A stretch of 64,000 bases of DNA from Vibrio tritonius (GCF_001547935.1 NZ_AP014635.1:2852001-2916000), one strand, 5' to 3'; positions 18,310 through 28,400 are shown, numbered from the stretch's first letter. Program-made: numbers and translations. The notes: generated by a model not told the origin, from the letters alone.

Positions 18310-19899
18310 TTAATGCTCACGAGTTGCGCGGAAATCCACTTCAGGGAAGCGCTCTTTCGCCAAGTTCAAGTTAACCATCGTTGGAGCAATATACGCTAGG
18401 TTATCACCACCATCGAGGGCTAGGTGAGTTTGGTTCTTACGCTGGAACTCATCGAATTTCTTCGCATCATCACACTCAACCCAACGAGCTGTCGCTACGT
18501 TAACGCTTTCGTAAATCGCTTCAACGTTGTATTCAGATTTCAAGCGAGCAACCACCACGTCAAACTGCAGCACACCGACTGCGCCAACGATCAAATCGTT
18601 GTTTTGCAATGGACGGAATACCTGTACCGCACCTTCTTCAGAAAGTTGCACTAGACCTTTTAGCAATTGTTTTTGCTTCAATGGATCGCGCAGACGAATA
18701 CGACGGAAAAGTTCTGGTGCAAAGTTAGGGATACCCGCAAATTTCAGATTTTCGCCTTGCGTGAAAGTATCGCCAATCTGAATAGTGCCATGGTTATGTA
18801 AACCAATAATATCACCAGCGTATGCTTCTTCTGCACGAGAGCGATCTCCAGCCATGAAGGTAACCGCATCAGAAATACTTACTGTTTTACCAGTACGAAC
18901 ATGATTCATCTTCATACCTTGTTTGTAGGTACCAGATACCACGCGCATAAATGCAATACGGTCGCGATGTTTAGGATCCATATTTGCTTGAATCTTGAAG
19001 ACAAAACCAGAGAAGTTTTCCTCAGTTGCTTCCACAACACGCTCATTAGCATGACGAGCTTTTGGCATTGGTGCCCACTCGGTCAAACCATCCAACATGT
19101 GGTCTACACCGAAGTTACCCAATGCAGTACCAAAGAAAACAGGTGTCAGTTCACCACTTAAGAATAAGTCTTCATCAAACTCATTCGATGCACCAATAAC
19201 GAGTTCAAGCTCATCTCGAAGTTGCGCAGCAAGATCTTCACCCACTGCTTGCTCAAGTTCTGGGTTATCCAACCCTTTCACAATTCGAACTTCTTGAATA
19301 GTATGGCCTTGGCCTGTTGAGTACAAAATCGTTTCATCACGATGGATGTGATAAACACCTTTAAACTCTTTACCACAACCGATAGGCCAAGTAATTGGAG
19401 CACAAAGGATGTTAAGTTCGTTTTCAACTTCGTCCATCAACTCCATTGGGTCACGAATGTCGCGGTCCAATTTGTTCATAAAGGTGATGATCGGCGTATC
19501 ACGCAGACGAGTTACTTCCATCAGTTTACGAGTACGATCTTCTACACCCTTCGCGGCATCGATAACCATTAAACATGAGTCAACAGCAGTTAGAGTACGG
19601 TAAGTATCTTCAGAGAAATCTTCGTGTCCAGGGGTATCTAGCAGGTTAACGAGAGAATCAGCATACGGAAATTGCATGACCGATGTGGTTACAGAGATAC
19701 CACGTTCTTTCTCCATTTCCATCCAGTCCGATTTAGCGTGTTGTGACGAACCACGACCTTTAACCGAACCTGCTGTTTGGATCGCGTGTCCGAACAATAA
19801 CACTTTTTCTGTAATGGTGGTTTTACCCGCATCTGGGTGGGATATGATCGCGAAAGTACGGCGTTTCGATACTTCGCCGACAAATGGACTATTTGACAT
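18310..19899 (-). CDS. prfC: Peptide chain release factor 3
   Basis: A GTPase that removes RF1 or RF2 from the ribosome after termination. With the ATG at 19899 it is 529 aa, the exact E. coli length, starting [28 protein letters not shown]. An upstream in-frame start would add 16 residues without homology. G motifs are [20 protein letters not shown] and FMNKLDRD. It is a single gene, convergent with srmB. prfB at 13207 encodes one of its partners. Confidence 0.96.
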   Translation of the reverse strand: MSNSPFVGEVSKRRTFAIISHPDAGKTTITEKVLLFGHAIQTAGSVKGRGSSQHAKSDWMEMEKERGISVTTSVMQFPYADSLVNLLDTPGHEDFSEDTYRTLTAVDSCLMVIDAAKGVEDRTRKLMEVTRLRDTPIITFMNKLDRDIRDPMELMDEVENELNILCAPITWPIGCGKEFKGVYHIHRDETILYSTGQGHTIQEVRIVKGLDNPELEQAVGEDLAAQLRDELELVIGASNEFDEDLFLSGELTPVFFGTALGNFGVDHMLDGLTEWAPMPKARHANERVVEATEENFSGFVFKIQANMDPKHRDRIAFMRVVSGTYKQGMKMNHVRTGKTVSISDAVTFMAGDRSRAEEAYAGDIIGLHNHGTIQIGDTFTQGENLKFAGIPNFAPELFRRIRLRDPLKQKQLLKGLVQLSEEGAVQVFRPLQNNDLIVGAVGVLQFDVVVARLKSEYNVEAIYESVNVATARWVECDDAKKFDEFQRKNQTHLALDGGDNLAYIAPTMVNLNLAKERFPEVDFRATREH

Positions 19900-20103
19900 G
19901 TGAAACCAATCTTCTTTTCTACCTAACAGGACACTTCCAAACAGCATCCTTGGCTATTCGGTTCAAATTTGGTCGGTATTCTCCCCTATTATCACGCTGG
20001 GGGCAACTTAAAGGCTAAAATGTCTCGCTACTAAGCACTTTCACCTGCCAAATCAGGGATCTTGGGCTATAACTTTAAGACATTGAAATGGATCTTTGAG
20101 TCT

Positions 20104-22170
20104 ATGGTAGAAATAAAACCCACCCAATCCATCGCCTTTAAACAAGCGATTACCGTGTTTATCGTATCGATGCTACTGGGAATGGCCTTTAGCATAAACT
20201 ATACGTTGCTCGACCTTCATCAAGAAAAAAACCGTCTTGAGGAGCATTATCGTTTTCAGCTTATGCAGAGTTATACCAATGCAAGTCAGGCAGCCTTCCG
20301 ACTTAACCCTATCTTAGCCGAGCAAGTTGTTTCTAGTCTGATGAACGATCCTGCGATTCATCATGTGCAAATCATGGATGACTTTAACGAAATCCTATTT
20401 CAACAAACCAACCCAGCTCCCAAAGTGAGCGCATTTGTTGGGTTAGTGTCAAATTATATTTCTCCGACTAGCACCACATTCTCAACCAGCTTACATCAAC
20501 CGAACTCATCTACCGTTGTGGGCTATTTACTCTTTTCGGTTAATACCAACACACTCGCGCAACGCTTCATCACCAAGCACGCAAACATGTTGCTCTTAGA
20601 TTTATTGAGAACCTGCTTGTTGACCATCATTCTATTGATTTTTTTTTACTACAAACTGTCTCTACCCTTAATTCGATTAAGCCGTTGGGTACGCTCTTTG
20701 CGAGACAAGCAACACAGTTCACCAGACACATTATTTCGGGGTAATAACGAACTTAAGGAGCTAGCAGGTACCGTCCATCAGCTATGGCAAGAACGTGAAA
20801 GCGCAGAAGGAAAATTAAATAAGCTGGCTTACTACGACACACTAACAGGCTTAAATAACCGTAGTATGTTGATGAAAATGCTCAACGTGAACATAAAGAA
20901 AAGCGTCAAAGAGGGAACACAAGGAGCCCTGCTGTACTTAGATTTGGATCGTTTCAAAACCATTAACGATTCGTTGGGACACACCATTGGTGACAAGCTA
21001 CTGATAGCCGTTGCAACCCGAATAGAAGAGTGGTCGCATTACAATTATGTCATTGCGCGTATCGGAGGCGATGAATTTGCCGTACTGATCCCTAGCTATC
21101 ATGATAATGAAATCGAAGAAGTCGCTCAGCAACTGCTCGACACCTTATCTGCCCCATACATCGTCGATACACACCAGCTCTATTGCAGTAGCAGTATTGG
21201 TATCGCCCTATTTTCCGGTGCAAATAACGCCAATATCGACGTACTTCGACAGGCAGATACAGCACTCTATCGCGCTAAAGTACATGGCAGGAATACCTAT
21301 CAGTTTTATCAACCGGAAATGCAGTCACAAATCGAAAGTTTCTTAAACATCGAGAAAGGGCTGCATGAAGCGCTTGCTTCAAATCAGCTTGAGCTTTTTT
21401 ATCAACCTCAAGTCAATGCCCAGCATGAGATTGTCGGTGCTGAAGCACTAATTCGTTGGCATCATCCCCAAAAAGGTATTATTTCCCCTGGGATCTTTAT
21501 GCCCATCGCAGAGGAAACTGGGCAAATTTTGCCTATCGGACACTGGATCATTGAAACCGCCTTTGCGCATTATGCCCAATGGCAAGCTCAAGGTCTTCTT
21601 CCTAAAAGCTTTTGTCGCTTGGCTATCAATATTAGTCCTCTTCAATTTGCTCAAGACAGTTTTGTCGAACAAATAGATCAAGCACTGAATAAATACCGCA
21701 TTTCAGGACAGTCTATTGAATTAGAGATCACTGAGAACCTGCTGCTAGAGAATGTCGAAGTCGCCAGACAAAAAATGGCCCAGCTCAAGAAGTCTCACTT
21801 GCACCTTTCCATCGATGACTTTGGTACTGGTTACTCTTCTTTGCGTTATTTAAAGCATTTGGATGTGGATGTCCTTAAAATTGACCGTTCTTTTGTCACC
21901 CAACTCCATCAAGATGAAAATGACCAAGCGATTGTTGACACCATTTTAATGATCGCTAAGCGATTGAATCTAAGAGTGATTGCAGAAGGTGTAGAAAATG
22001 AGAACGAACTTAGAGCATTAAAACGCATGGGATGTAAACAGTTTCAAGGGTACTTATTTGATAAACCGTTAAATGAAGAAGAGTTGTTGCTCCGCTTTAA
22101 AACCACGCCCTATCAAGACGTGGCTAAAGAGACGACGGAATTAGATATTCATTCAGCAAAAAACATATAA
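20104..22170 (+). CDS. Membrane GGDEF-EAL c-di-GMP protein with periplasmic sensor
   Basis: 688 aa from the ATG at 20104; a TTG 14 codons upstream is possible but has no better ribosome-binding site. A first membrane helix (about 20-35) and a second (about 170-190) enclose a periplasmic segment of some 130 residues. A linker, then GGDEF (G321-F325, intact, in ARIGGDEFAVLIP) and EAL (E447-L449 in GAEALIRWHHP) follow. EAL catalytic marks ITENLLLE, IDDFGTGYSS, LKIDRSF and IAEGVENENE are all present, so both synthesis and hydrolysis of c-di-GMP are possible. The ligand of the sensor is unknown. Its 3' end overlaps rimI on the other strand by 22 bases. Confidence 0.9.
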   Translation: MVEIKPTQSIAFKQAITVFIVSMLLGMAFSINYTLLDLHQEKNRLEEHYRFQLMQSYTNASQAAFRLNPILAEQVVSSLMNDPAIHHVQIMDDFNEILFQQTNPAPKVSAFVGLVSNYISPTSTTFSTSLHQPNSSTVVGYLLFSVNTNTLAQRFITKHANMLLLDLLRTCLLTIILLIFFYYKLSLPLIRLSRWVRSLRDKQHSSPDTLFRGNNELKELAGTVHQLWQERESAEGKLNKLAYYDTLTGLNNRSMLMKMLNVNIKKSVKEGTQGALLYLDLDRFKTINDSLGHTIGDKLLIAVATRIEEWSHYNYVIARIGGDEFAVLIPSYHDNEIEEVAQQLLDTLSAPYIVDTHQLYCSSSIGIALFSGANNANIDVLRQADTALYRAKVHGRNTYQFYQPEMQSQIESFLNIEKGLHEALASNQLELFYQPQVNAQHEIVGAEALIRWHHPQKGIISPGIFMPIAEETGQILPIGHWIIETAFAHYAQWQAQGLLPKSFCRLAINISPLQFAQDSFVEQIDQALNKYRISGQSIELEITENLLLENVEVARQKMAQLKKSHLHLSIDDFGTGYSSLRYLKHLDVDVLKIDRSFVTQLHQDENDQAIVDTILMIAKRLNLRVIAEGVENENELRALKRMGCKQFQGYLFDKPLNEEELLLRFKTTPYQDVAKETTELDIHSAKNI

Positions 22171-22601
22171 CTCATGATTAACGCGTCTTCCTTCCCTTTA
22201 TTTGTCGGATAATAGTTAAGACGACGATCAATTTCATGAAACCCTAGTTGATCATAAAGTGCAATTGCTCGCTGATTACTTTCACGGACTTCTAGCCAGG
22301 CACTTTCTGCATTGGCTTGTTGACACAACTCAATAAAATAATTCGCTAGCAATCGGCCATACCCTTTCCCCTGCTCTTGAGGGGCAATAGCGATATTCAG
22401 TAACGATACTTCACCAACAATGTTCTGCGCATAAAAATAACCAACCACTTTGTCATCCACCAACATCGCGCTGTGCAATTGACCTCGACTTTTTAAGTCG
22501 TAAATCATTGACTGTTTCCATGGATGAGAATGAGCAGACTGCTCGATGGCCCAAACAGCATCAAGGTAACACTCAGAAAGAGCGACGAAAGAAACTGACA
22601 T
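22149..22601 (-). CDS. rimI: Ribosomal protein bS18 N-alpha-acetyltransferase RimI
   Basis: 150 aa GNAT acetyltransferase. I chose the ATG at 22601 (MSVSFVALSECYLDAVW). A longer frame would run into holD. The acetyl-CoA loop reads QEQGKGYGRLLAN, preceded by LLNIAIAP, and the C-terminal YPTNKGKEDALIMSYMF matches RimI. It starts 7 nt after holD ends, the conserved holD-rimI pair of E. coli. The last 22 bases lie within the 3' end of the convergent GGDEF-EAL gene. Confidence 0.92.
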   Translation of the reverse strand: MSVSFVALSECYLDAVWAIEQSAHSHPWKQSMIYDLKSRGQLHSAMLVDDKVVGYFYAQNIVGEVSLLNIAIAPQEQGKGYGRLLANYFIELCQQANAESAWLEVRESNQRAIALYDQLGFHEIDRRLNYYPTNKGKEDALIMSYMFFAE

Positions 22602-22608
22602 AAAACGA

Positions 22609-23010
22609 TTAATCCTCGTAGGAACAAATCTGTTGCCACAGTGCTCGACGCTGTTGAGTATTACCGTCGATATCACGTAAATGTGGTGAAACCAATTGTT
22701 TGTGAACTGAAGTGGGTAAAGGTTTGCAACCAGCAAACCACAACCATTCTAGAGTGGAAAGATCAAATTGCATCAATTGAGCAAGATGAATAAAACACGT
22801 TTCACTGTTAATAACATGGAAACTATTGATCACTCTATCAAACATAGCCACTTCGACGGCTGTTGGGTATTCATCGCTGACCAAAACCAAACGGCAATGA
22901 CTTGGCAGTTGATTTAGGGAAGGCTGATAGCCTTTTAAGCGTTCAGCATGCGTTAATTCCCAGCTTTGAATCCCCATCTCCTGAAGATAGGACAGGTGTG
23001 AATGTGACAT
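22609..23010 (-). CDS. holD: DNA polymerase III psi subunit HolD
   Basis: 133 aa. Psi bridges the clamp loader and SSB through the chi subunit. The family is poorly conserved, but the N-terminal YLQEMGIQSWELTHAERLKGY, the central CRLVLVSDE and the LWQQIC end resemble HolD. The position directly upstream of rimI settles it. There is no other gene upstream in the operon. Confidence 0.87.
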   Translation of the reverse strand: MSHSHLSYLQEMGIQSWELTHAERLKGYQPSLNQLPSHCRLVLVSDEYPTAVEVAMFDRVINSFHVINSETCFIHLAQLMQFDLSTLEWLWFAGCKPLPTSVHKQLVSPHLRDIDGNTQQRRALWQQICSYED

Positions 23011-23093
23011 AGAGTTGATCTGTTATTTTCGAAAGCCCAATGCTATCAAATAAGCACTAACTGACTCAAGCATCGAGCCTTCGCAATGACAGG

Positions 23094-23591
23094 TTAGACC
23101 GTTAATGCATAGCTCTGAAATTCGGAGCTACACTCAACTATGCCTGCTGGGGCACCCGCTTCGGTTTCCCAAAGGGTGAAGGTATGGCAATCATTGTCCG
23201 CCAACGTCAAGTTTGGGTTCGATTGAAAACCTAGTGATGTCCAAAATTCCAACTTTCCGGTAGCGATACATCCTGGATAACCTAAGTCGGAAAGGGAATC
23301 TAATCCCTCACGGATAAGTTGCGAACCAATACCTTGATGTCGATGAGGCTGACTTACACACACAGGAAAGATGCCCTGCCAATTGGTCTCTTCCCCTGAG
23401 ATGGTTAAGGGGCTAAACATGGCATGTCCAATCACTTCACCTTCATCAGTACAAGCAACAAGTGACAAGGTCAAATGACCATTTTCACGAAGAGACATCA
23501 CCAAATCAGCTTCCGCTTCAGTGGTAAATACCGACTTTAATAACCGGTCAATTAATAGAATATCTGCTGGTGCTTCAGTTCGAATAAGCAT
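23094..23591 (-). CDS. yhbS: GNAT acetyltransferase, YhbS type
   Basis: 165 aa predicted N-acetyltransferase. The acetyl-CoA-binding loop is VCVSQPHRHQGIGSQLIREGL at about 76-96. The GKLEFWTSLGF stretch and the early EADLVMSLRENG are typical of the YhbS group. The substrate is unknown. It overlaps the 3' end of ubiT by 17 bases, so translation is coupled. E. coli yhbS lies in the same neighbourhood as yhbT, yhbU and yhbV (now ubiT, ubiU and ubiV). Confidence 0.83.
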   Translation of the reverse strand: MLIRTEAPADILLIDRLLKSVFTTEAEADLVMSLRENGHLTLSLVACTDEGEVIGHAMFSPLTISGEETNWQGIFPVCVSQPHRHQGIGSQLIREGLDSLSDLGYPGCIATGKLEFWTSLGFQSNPNLTLADNDCHTFTLWETEAGAPAGIVECSSEFQSYALTV

Positions 23592-24114
23592 GAACTACCT
23601 CATTATTGGATTGTGCAGCAGGCTCAGATAGGCCTTTATGCACAAATTCAGCTAATTGTTGAAGTACAACTTGCATCGGTTTCGGGAATTGTTCTAAATC
23701 GATGCTATCCATCAAATTTTTCACTTCTAAACCAAGCTCTGTATCGCCTTCAATCAGTAAACGGCGCTGAAAGAAAAGAGTATCTGGGTCTTCTTTGCGT
23801 CCGGCTATCAATACTAAATCATTCAGGTTGCCACTGAAACGAACATCTTCAATTACTTCTTTATTAGCGATAATTAAATTGTCATTTTGATAACTTATGT
23901 ACCAATGTAAATTCATATCGTGAATTTCGATTTTAAGCCATTTATCGCTCAAAAAAGCAAAATCACCATCATCAATAGCTTCCCGAAAAACCATCAACAT
24001 ACTGTCTAGCATGGCTTTTTTTTGAACAAACGAAGGAATTAAGTGTACTGGAGATCGCAAAATAGACGCGGCATTTTGCACTAATTGAGAACGTATCTTG
24101 TTAATCACGAGCAT
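23575..24114 (-). CDS. ubiT: UbiT, SCP2-domain factor for anaerobic ubiquinone synthesis
   Basis: 179 aa from the ATG at 24114 (MLVINKIRSQLVQN), close to E. coli UbiT (174). An SCP2 lipid-binding domain covers most of it. The block RKEDPDTLFFQRRLLIEGDTELGLEVKNLMDSIDLEQFP is nearly the same as in E. coli UbiT. UbiT binds hydrophobic ubiquinone intermediates in the O2-independent pathway with UbiU and UbiV. Here ubiT is on the minus strand with yhbS, while ubiU and ubiV are on the plus strand beyond the GGDEF-EAL gene. An upstream in-frame ATG at 24144 would add ten residues that lack homology. Confidence 0.9.
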   Translation of the reverse strand: MLVINKIRSQLVQNAASILRSPVHLIPSFVQKKAMLDSMLMVFREAIDDGDFAFLSDKWLKIEIHDMNLHWYISYQNDNLIIANKEVIEDVRFSGNLNDLVLIAGRKEDPDTLFFQRRLLIEGDTELGLEVKNLMDSIDLEQFPKPMQVVLQQLAEFVHKGLSEPAAQSNNEVVHAYSN

Positions 24115-24298
24115 TATCCGTACTGTAGAACAAATAAGTCTCATACTAGATTAACTCTTAACCACAATTTCTGTTATGTATCAAAAAAACAGCGTCTAAC
24201 TCCTTCTAATTGACATTGATAACGCAAAGTTATAGTTAATAAGCTTGGGATTATGTAACATCGTATCAATCGCATTTGGGGACTTTGGTAGTATTTTC

Positions 24299-26371
24299 AT
24301 GCCTGCGCAAACATTATTGGACAATTTGCAGCACTGGTTCGCGAAGTTAACCGCTAATCGCACGTTTTTCTTTGCTATTTTGGATAGAGAGCATCGCTAT
24401 GTCATGGTGAATGAGCGCTATTCAGAATTGGCACAACTGCAACCAAGTCAATTGGTAGGAATGAGTGATCAACCAATACTTGGCGACCATTATTATCGGT
24501 ACTTGAAGCCGTTCTATGAACGAGCATTCCTAGGCGAGAACGTGGAAAATGAGATAGAATTTGAGCACCAAGGCATCCAATTCAGTCTCCTATTTACTCT
24601 TTCTCCCATTACATATAATGGACAAATTAGTCACGTTATTTTCCAAGCAAGCGACACTTCAGAAAAACATCAATTACTGAGCTCCTTAGACGAATCAGAA
24701 CAAAAATTTCTTACCTTATCGACTCTGATTAAAGATGGCTTATTACTGGTTGAAAACAATACTATTCTTTCAGCCAACCCAGCAGCTGCACGTTTACTTG
24801 GCTTTGAAGATCACAGTGAATTGTTAGGAGAAGAACTATCTCCACTATTTATTGATGGGCAAACGCATTTGGGGATGGCGCCAGGCTTCACAGAACAGCT
24901 ATCAACCTCCCCTATCATCTGTCAAACCAGTACTCGTTGTGGCTTTGAGAGGTTAGTCGCCTTAAATACCGCCTGGACTCCCATGTGGGGTCAACACTCA
25001 CAGCTCATCTTGATGCAAGAGTACTCTCCCAGTCCAAGTGAGTCTGTGCCAGCAGCTCTCAATAGCCTAGATATCCACCTCGACCCTCTCACTGGGTTAT
25101 ATAATCGTTTGGGGTTTAGTAAACGGGTTGATCAGCTCATTAAAACATCAACTCCGTCACTTATGCTCTATTTGGACGTGGATAACTTTAAAAATATCAA
25201 TGACTCACTAGGCCACCACGTCGGTGATAAAGTCATTCGTGAAATTGCAGCGCGTTTAAAACGAATTCTTCCACCCCATGCCATTCTTGGTCATTTGGGA
25301 GCGGATGAGTTTGCTATCATCTGGCCAAATCCCGAACATCAACGCGCAGCCGAAATGCTGTCTGATCGAATCATCTCTTTGATTAATCAACCATTTGATC
25401 TGCACCATTTTACCAAACGACTTTCCTGCTCCATCGGCAGTGTTCGTTATCCAGAAAATGGGCAAAATGCTCGGGTATTACTGCAAAATGCAGATACTGC
25501 TATGTATGAAGCCAAAGAGCGTGGGCGTAACCGTTTGATTATTTACAATGATCAGATGAATAAAGAAGCGCGAGCAAGGTTATGGCTTGAGATCGAATTG
25601 CAAAAAGCATTGCAGCAAAACGGGTTAGAGGTATGGTATCAGCCGAAAGTGAATGCCCGTGATTTTAGTATTAACGGCGCAGAAGCACTAGTGCGCTGGA
25701 AGCACCCCGTCGAAGGCTACATTAGCCCCGCTTCTTTCATCCCTGTGGCTGAAAAATCAGGATTGATTGAACATTTAGGTCGGGTGGTTATTCGCGAAGT
25801 ATTTACCACGGTAAAACGTTGGAAACAACAGGGTATATTACCCGGACGAGTTGCGATAAACCTTTCGCCTGAGCAATTTGGCAATAGACAGCTACTTGAT
25901 TACCTAGATAAACAACTGCGTATTACTGGATTAGAACCGAGCTGTATTACCTTTGAGCTTACCGAAACAGCCGTAATGAGCAATAGTGATAACACCTTGC
26001 AAATGCTCAATGCCATTAAAAAGTTAGGCTTTACACTTTCGATTGATGACTTTGGAACGGGTTACTCGTCATTAGCGTATTTAGCTCGCTTTCCACTAGA
26101 CGAACTCAAGATCGACCGCGGCTTTATTAATGATATTGATCAACTGCCAAAACAAATCACTGTAATAGAAAACATCATAAACTTGGGCAAATCATTAGAT
26201 ATGAGCGTCGTGGCGGAAGGGGTAGAAACCCAACAACAAGCCGCCCTACTATCAAATCTAAATTGTAATACGATTCAAGGCTTTCATTTTTACCGCCCTC
26301 AACCAAAACAAGAAGTAGAAGAACTGTTTGTCAAAAACTGCCGTCACAGAAAAAGAAACAGCGAACTTTAG
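24299..26371 (+). CDS. RocS-like PAS-GGDEF-EAL c-di-GMP phosphodiesterase
   Basis: 690 aa from the ATG at 24299; earlier in-frame TTG possible. There is no membrane segment. Two PAS-type segments (about 15-125 and 135-250) precede a GGDEF domain whose signature reads GADEF (residues 334-338), then an EAL domain with E462-L464. The EAL catalytic set is complete: ITFELTETAVM, SIDDFGTGYSS, LKIDRGF, VAEGVETQ, QGFHFYRP. The protein is thus more likely to degrade than to make c-di-GMP. Position, next to the U32 genes, matches my memory of RocS of V. cholerae, which affects rugosity and motility; the symbol is left blank because this is from context. It is divergent from ubiT. Confidence 0.86.
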   Translation: MPAQTLLDNLQHWFAKLTANRTFFFAILDREHRYVMVNERYSELAQLQPSQLVGMSDQPILGDHYYRYLKPFYERAFLGENVENEIEFEHQGIQFSLLFTLSPITYNGQISHVIFQASDTSEKHQLLSSLDESEQKFLTLSTLIKDGLLLVENNTILSANPAAARLLGFEDHSELLGEELSPLFIDGQTHLGMAPGFTEQLSTSPIICQTSTRCGFERLVALNTAWTPMWGQHSQLILMQEYSPSPSESVPAALNSLDIHLDPLTGLYNRLGFSKRVDQLIKTSTPSLMLYLDVDNFKNINDSLGHHVGDKVIREIAARLKRILPPHAILGHLGADEFAIIWPNPEHQRAAEMLSDRIISLINQPFDLHHFTKRLSCSIGSVRYPENGQNARVLLQNADTAMYEAKERGRNRLIIYNDQMNKEARARLWLEIELQKALQQNGLEVWYQPKVNARDFSINGAEALVRWKHPVEGYISPASFIPVAEKSGLIEHLGRVVIREVFTTVKRWKQQGILPGRVAINLSPEQFGNRQLLDYLDKQLRITGLEPSCITFELTETAVMSNSDNTLQMLNAIKKLGFTLSIDDFGTGYSSLAYLARFPLDELKIDRGFINDIDQLPKQITVIENIINLGKSLDMSVVAEGVETQQQAALLSNLNCNTIQGFHFYRPQPKQEVEELFVKNCRHRKRNSEL

Positions 26372-26459
26372 AATGAACTAAACCTAATTTACATCAAACC
26401 CTTTACGCAATTTTGTTCATAAAATACCACGACTTATTAGACACAATAGTAATTGAGCC

Positions 26460-27473
26460 ATGGAACTTTTATGTCCGGCAGGGAATCTTCCTGCCCTAAA
26501 AACGGCGATCGATTGTGGTGCAGATGCCGTCTATATCGGTTTTAAAGACGACACCAATGCTCGACACTTTGCAGGCCTTAACTTTGCTGGTAAAAAACTC
26601 GACAAAGCGGTAGATTACGTCAAAAATCACGGGAAAAAGCTGCATGTTGCAATAAATACTTTTGCCCATCCTGATGGCTTTGAACGCTGGACAAACGCCA
26701 TTGATCAAGCAGCACAACTTGGCATTGACGCACTCATTGTCGCCGATATTGCTTTATTGGATTATATCAGTGAACACTACCCACAGATTGATATTCACCT
26801 TTCAGTACAAGCTTCCGCAACCAACAGTAAAGCAATTGAATTTTATAAAAATAACTTCAATATCAAACGGGTTGTGTTACCCCGAGTACTCTCTATCCAT
26901 CAAGTGCGCCAGCTCTCCCGCTCCATTCCTAACGATGTCGAGCTAGAAGTATTTGCCTTTGGTAGCTTGTGCATTATGTCCGAAGGTCGTTGTTACCTCT
27001 CTTCTTACTTAACCGGAGAGTCACCGAATACGGTAGGAGCTTGCTCTCCGGCGAAATATGTTCGCTGGCAAGAGACACCATCCGGACTTGAATCTCGCCT
27101 CAATGAAGTGCTAATCGACCATTATGCACACGGAGAGAATGCTGGCTATCCAACCCTGTGTAAAGGTCGCTTTATCGCTGAGTTGGAAGGACAACCTAAG
27201 CGCTATCATGCTTTAGAAGAACCCACCAGCTTAAATACCCTATCCATGCTTCCTGAATTATTTGCAGCCAATATTGCCTCGGTAAAAATAGAGGGGCGTC
27301 AACGCAGTCCTGCCTATGTTGAGCAAGTCACTAAAACATGGCGATCGGCTATCGACCGCTATCTCGCCGCACCGCAGCAATACAAAGTCGCTCCAGCATG
27401 GGATGCAACTTTGGCTAACGTGTCAGAAGGTACGCAAACGACATTAGGCGCTTACCACCGTAAATGGCAATAA
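26460..27473 (+). CDS. ubiU: UbiU, U32-family Fe-S protein of O2-independent ubiquinone synthesis
   Basis: 337 aa (E. coli UbiU 331). UbiU and UbiV form a heterodimer with one 4Fe-4S cluster each, needed for O2-independent ring hydroxylation in ubiquinone synthesis, with prephenate as the oxygen source. Candidate cluster ligands C171, C178, C195 and C234 are present in GSLCIMSEGRCYLSS, TVGACSP and PTLCKG. The start MELLCPAGNLPALKTAID matches the family. It is followed by ubiV after 22 bases in one operon. It lies 88 bases after the GGDEF-EAL gene, with no clear terminator between them. Confidence 0.94.
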   Translation: MELLCPAGNLPALKTAIDCGADAVYIGFKDDTNARHFAGLNFAGKKLDKAVDYVKNHGKKLHVAINTFAHPDGFERWTNAIDQAAQLGIDALIVADIALLDYISEHYPQIDIHLSVQASATNSKAIEFYKNNFNIKRVVLPRVLSIHQVRQLSRSIPNDVELEVFAFGSLCIMSEGRCYLSSYLTGESPNTVGACSPAKYVRWQETPSGLESRLNEVLIDHYAHGENAGYPTLCKGRFIAELEGQPKRYHALEEPTSLNTLSMLPELFAANIASVKIEGRQRSPAYVEQVTKTWRSAIDRYLAAPQQYKVAPAWDATLANVSEGTQTTLGAYHRKWQ

Positions 27474-27495
27474 ATAATTCAGCTTGGAGAACAAC

Positions 27496-28371
27496 ATGCG
27501 CTACGCACTTGGACCACTGCTCTACTTCTGGCCAAAACAGGATGTGGTAGAGTTTTATCAACAAGCTCGAGATAGCTCGGCAGATATTATCTATTTGGGG
27601 GAAACGGTCTGCTCTAAACGTCGTGAAATGAAGTACTCAGACTGGCTAGATTTGGCTAAAATGCTCGCCAAGTCGGGCAAACAAGTCGTGTTATCAACCA
27701 TGGCTTTACTCGAGTCTCCGAGCGAAATCAATGTGATGAAAAAGTACATCGACAATGGCGAGTTCGCGATTGAAGCCAATGACGTATCAGCCATCCAATT
27801 AGCAACGGAACATCAGGTGCCCTTTATTGTCGGGCCAGCTATCAATGCCTATAACGCTCGCGCATTGAATATTCTGCTCAAACAAGGCATGACTCGCTGG
27901 TGTATGCCTGTCGAGCTGTCTAAAGAGTGGTTAGTCAACACGCTCGACCAATGTGACGCATTAGGTATTAGAGGACAGTTTGAAATAGAAGCGTTTTGTC
28001 ATGGCTATTTGCCTTTGGCCTATTCAGCACGCTGCTTTACCGCCAGAGCAGAAAATAGAGCAAAAGATGACTGTGAAACGTGCTGTCTTCAGTACCCAAC
28101 AGGCATCATGGTTGACAGCCAAGAAGGACAGCGAGTGTTTAACCTGAACGGAATTCAAACCCAATCAGGCTATTGCTATAATTTAATCAATGATCTCAAA
28201 CACATGCACGACATTGTTGATGTAATACGCTTAAGCCCCCTTGGAGCAGAAACCTTTGATCATTTACATGCATTTCGCTCGAATGAACAAGGTGAACACC
28301 CAATCCACCTTGATAAGCGAGAATGCAATGGCTATTGGCATCAAGTCCCGGGACTCAATGTCATCGGTTAA
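27496..28371 (+). CDS. ubiV: UbiV, partner of UbiU
   Basis: 291 aa (E. coli 292). I chose the ATG at 27496, with GGAG 8 nt upstream. The U32 peptidase-like fold carries cluster ligands C39 (ETVCSKRR), C180 (SARCFTAR), C193 and C197 (DDCETCC), the same positions as in E. coli. Despite the U32 peptidase name, these proteins act as Fe-S factors in quinone synthesis. The terminator follows at 28401-28430. Confidence 0.94.
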   Translation: MRYALGPLLYFWPKQDVVEFYQQARDSSADIIYLGETVCSKRREMKYSDWLDLAKMLAKSGKQVVLSTMALLESPSEINVMKKYIDNGEFAIEANDVSAIQLATEHQVPFIVGPAINAYNARALNILLKQGMTRWCMPVELSKEWLVNTLDQCDALGIRGQFEIEAFCHGYLPLAYSARCFTARAENRAKDDCETCCLQYPTGIMVDSQEGQRVFNLNGIQTQSGYCYNLINDLKHMHDIVDVIRLSPLGAETFDHLHAFRSNEQGEHPIHLDKRECNGYWHQVPGLNVIG

Positions 28372-28400
28372 GCCCAGCCAAACCTAATCGTTAATGAATA

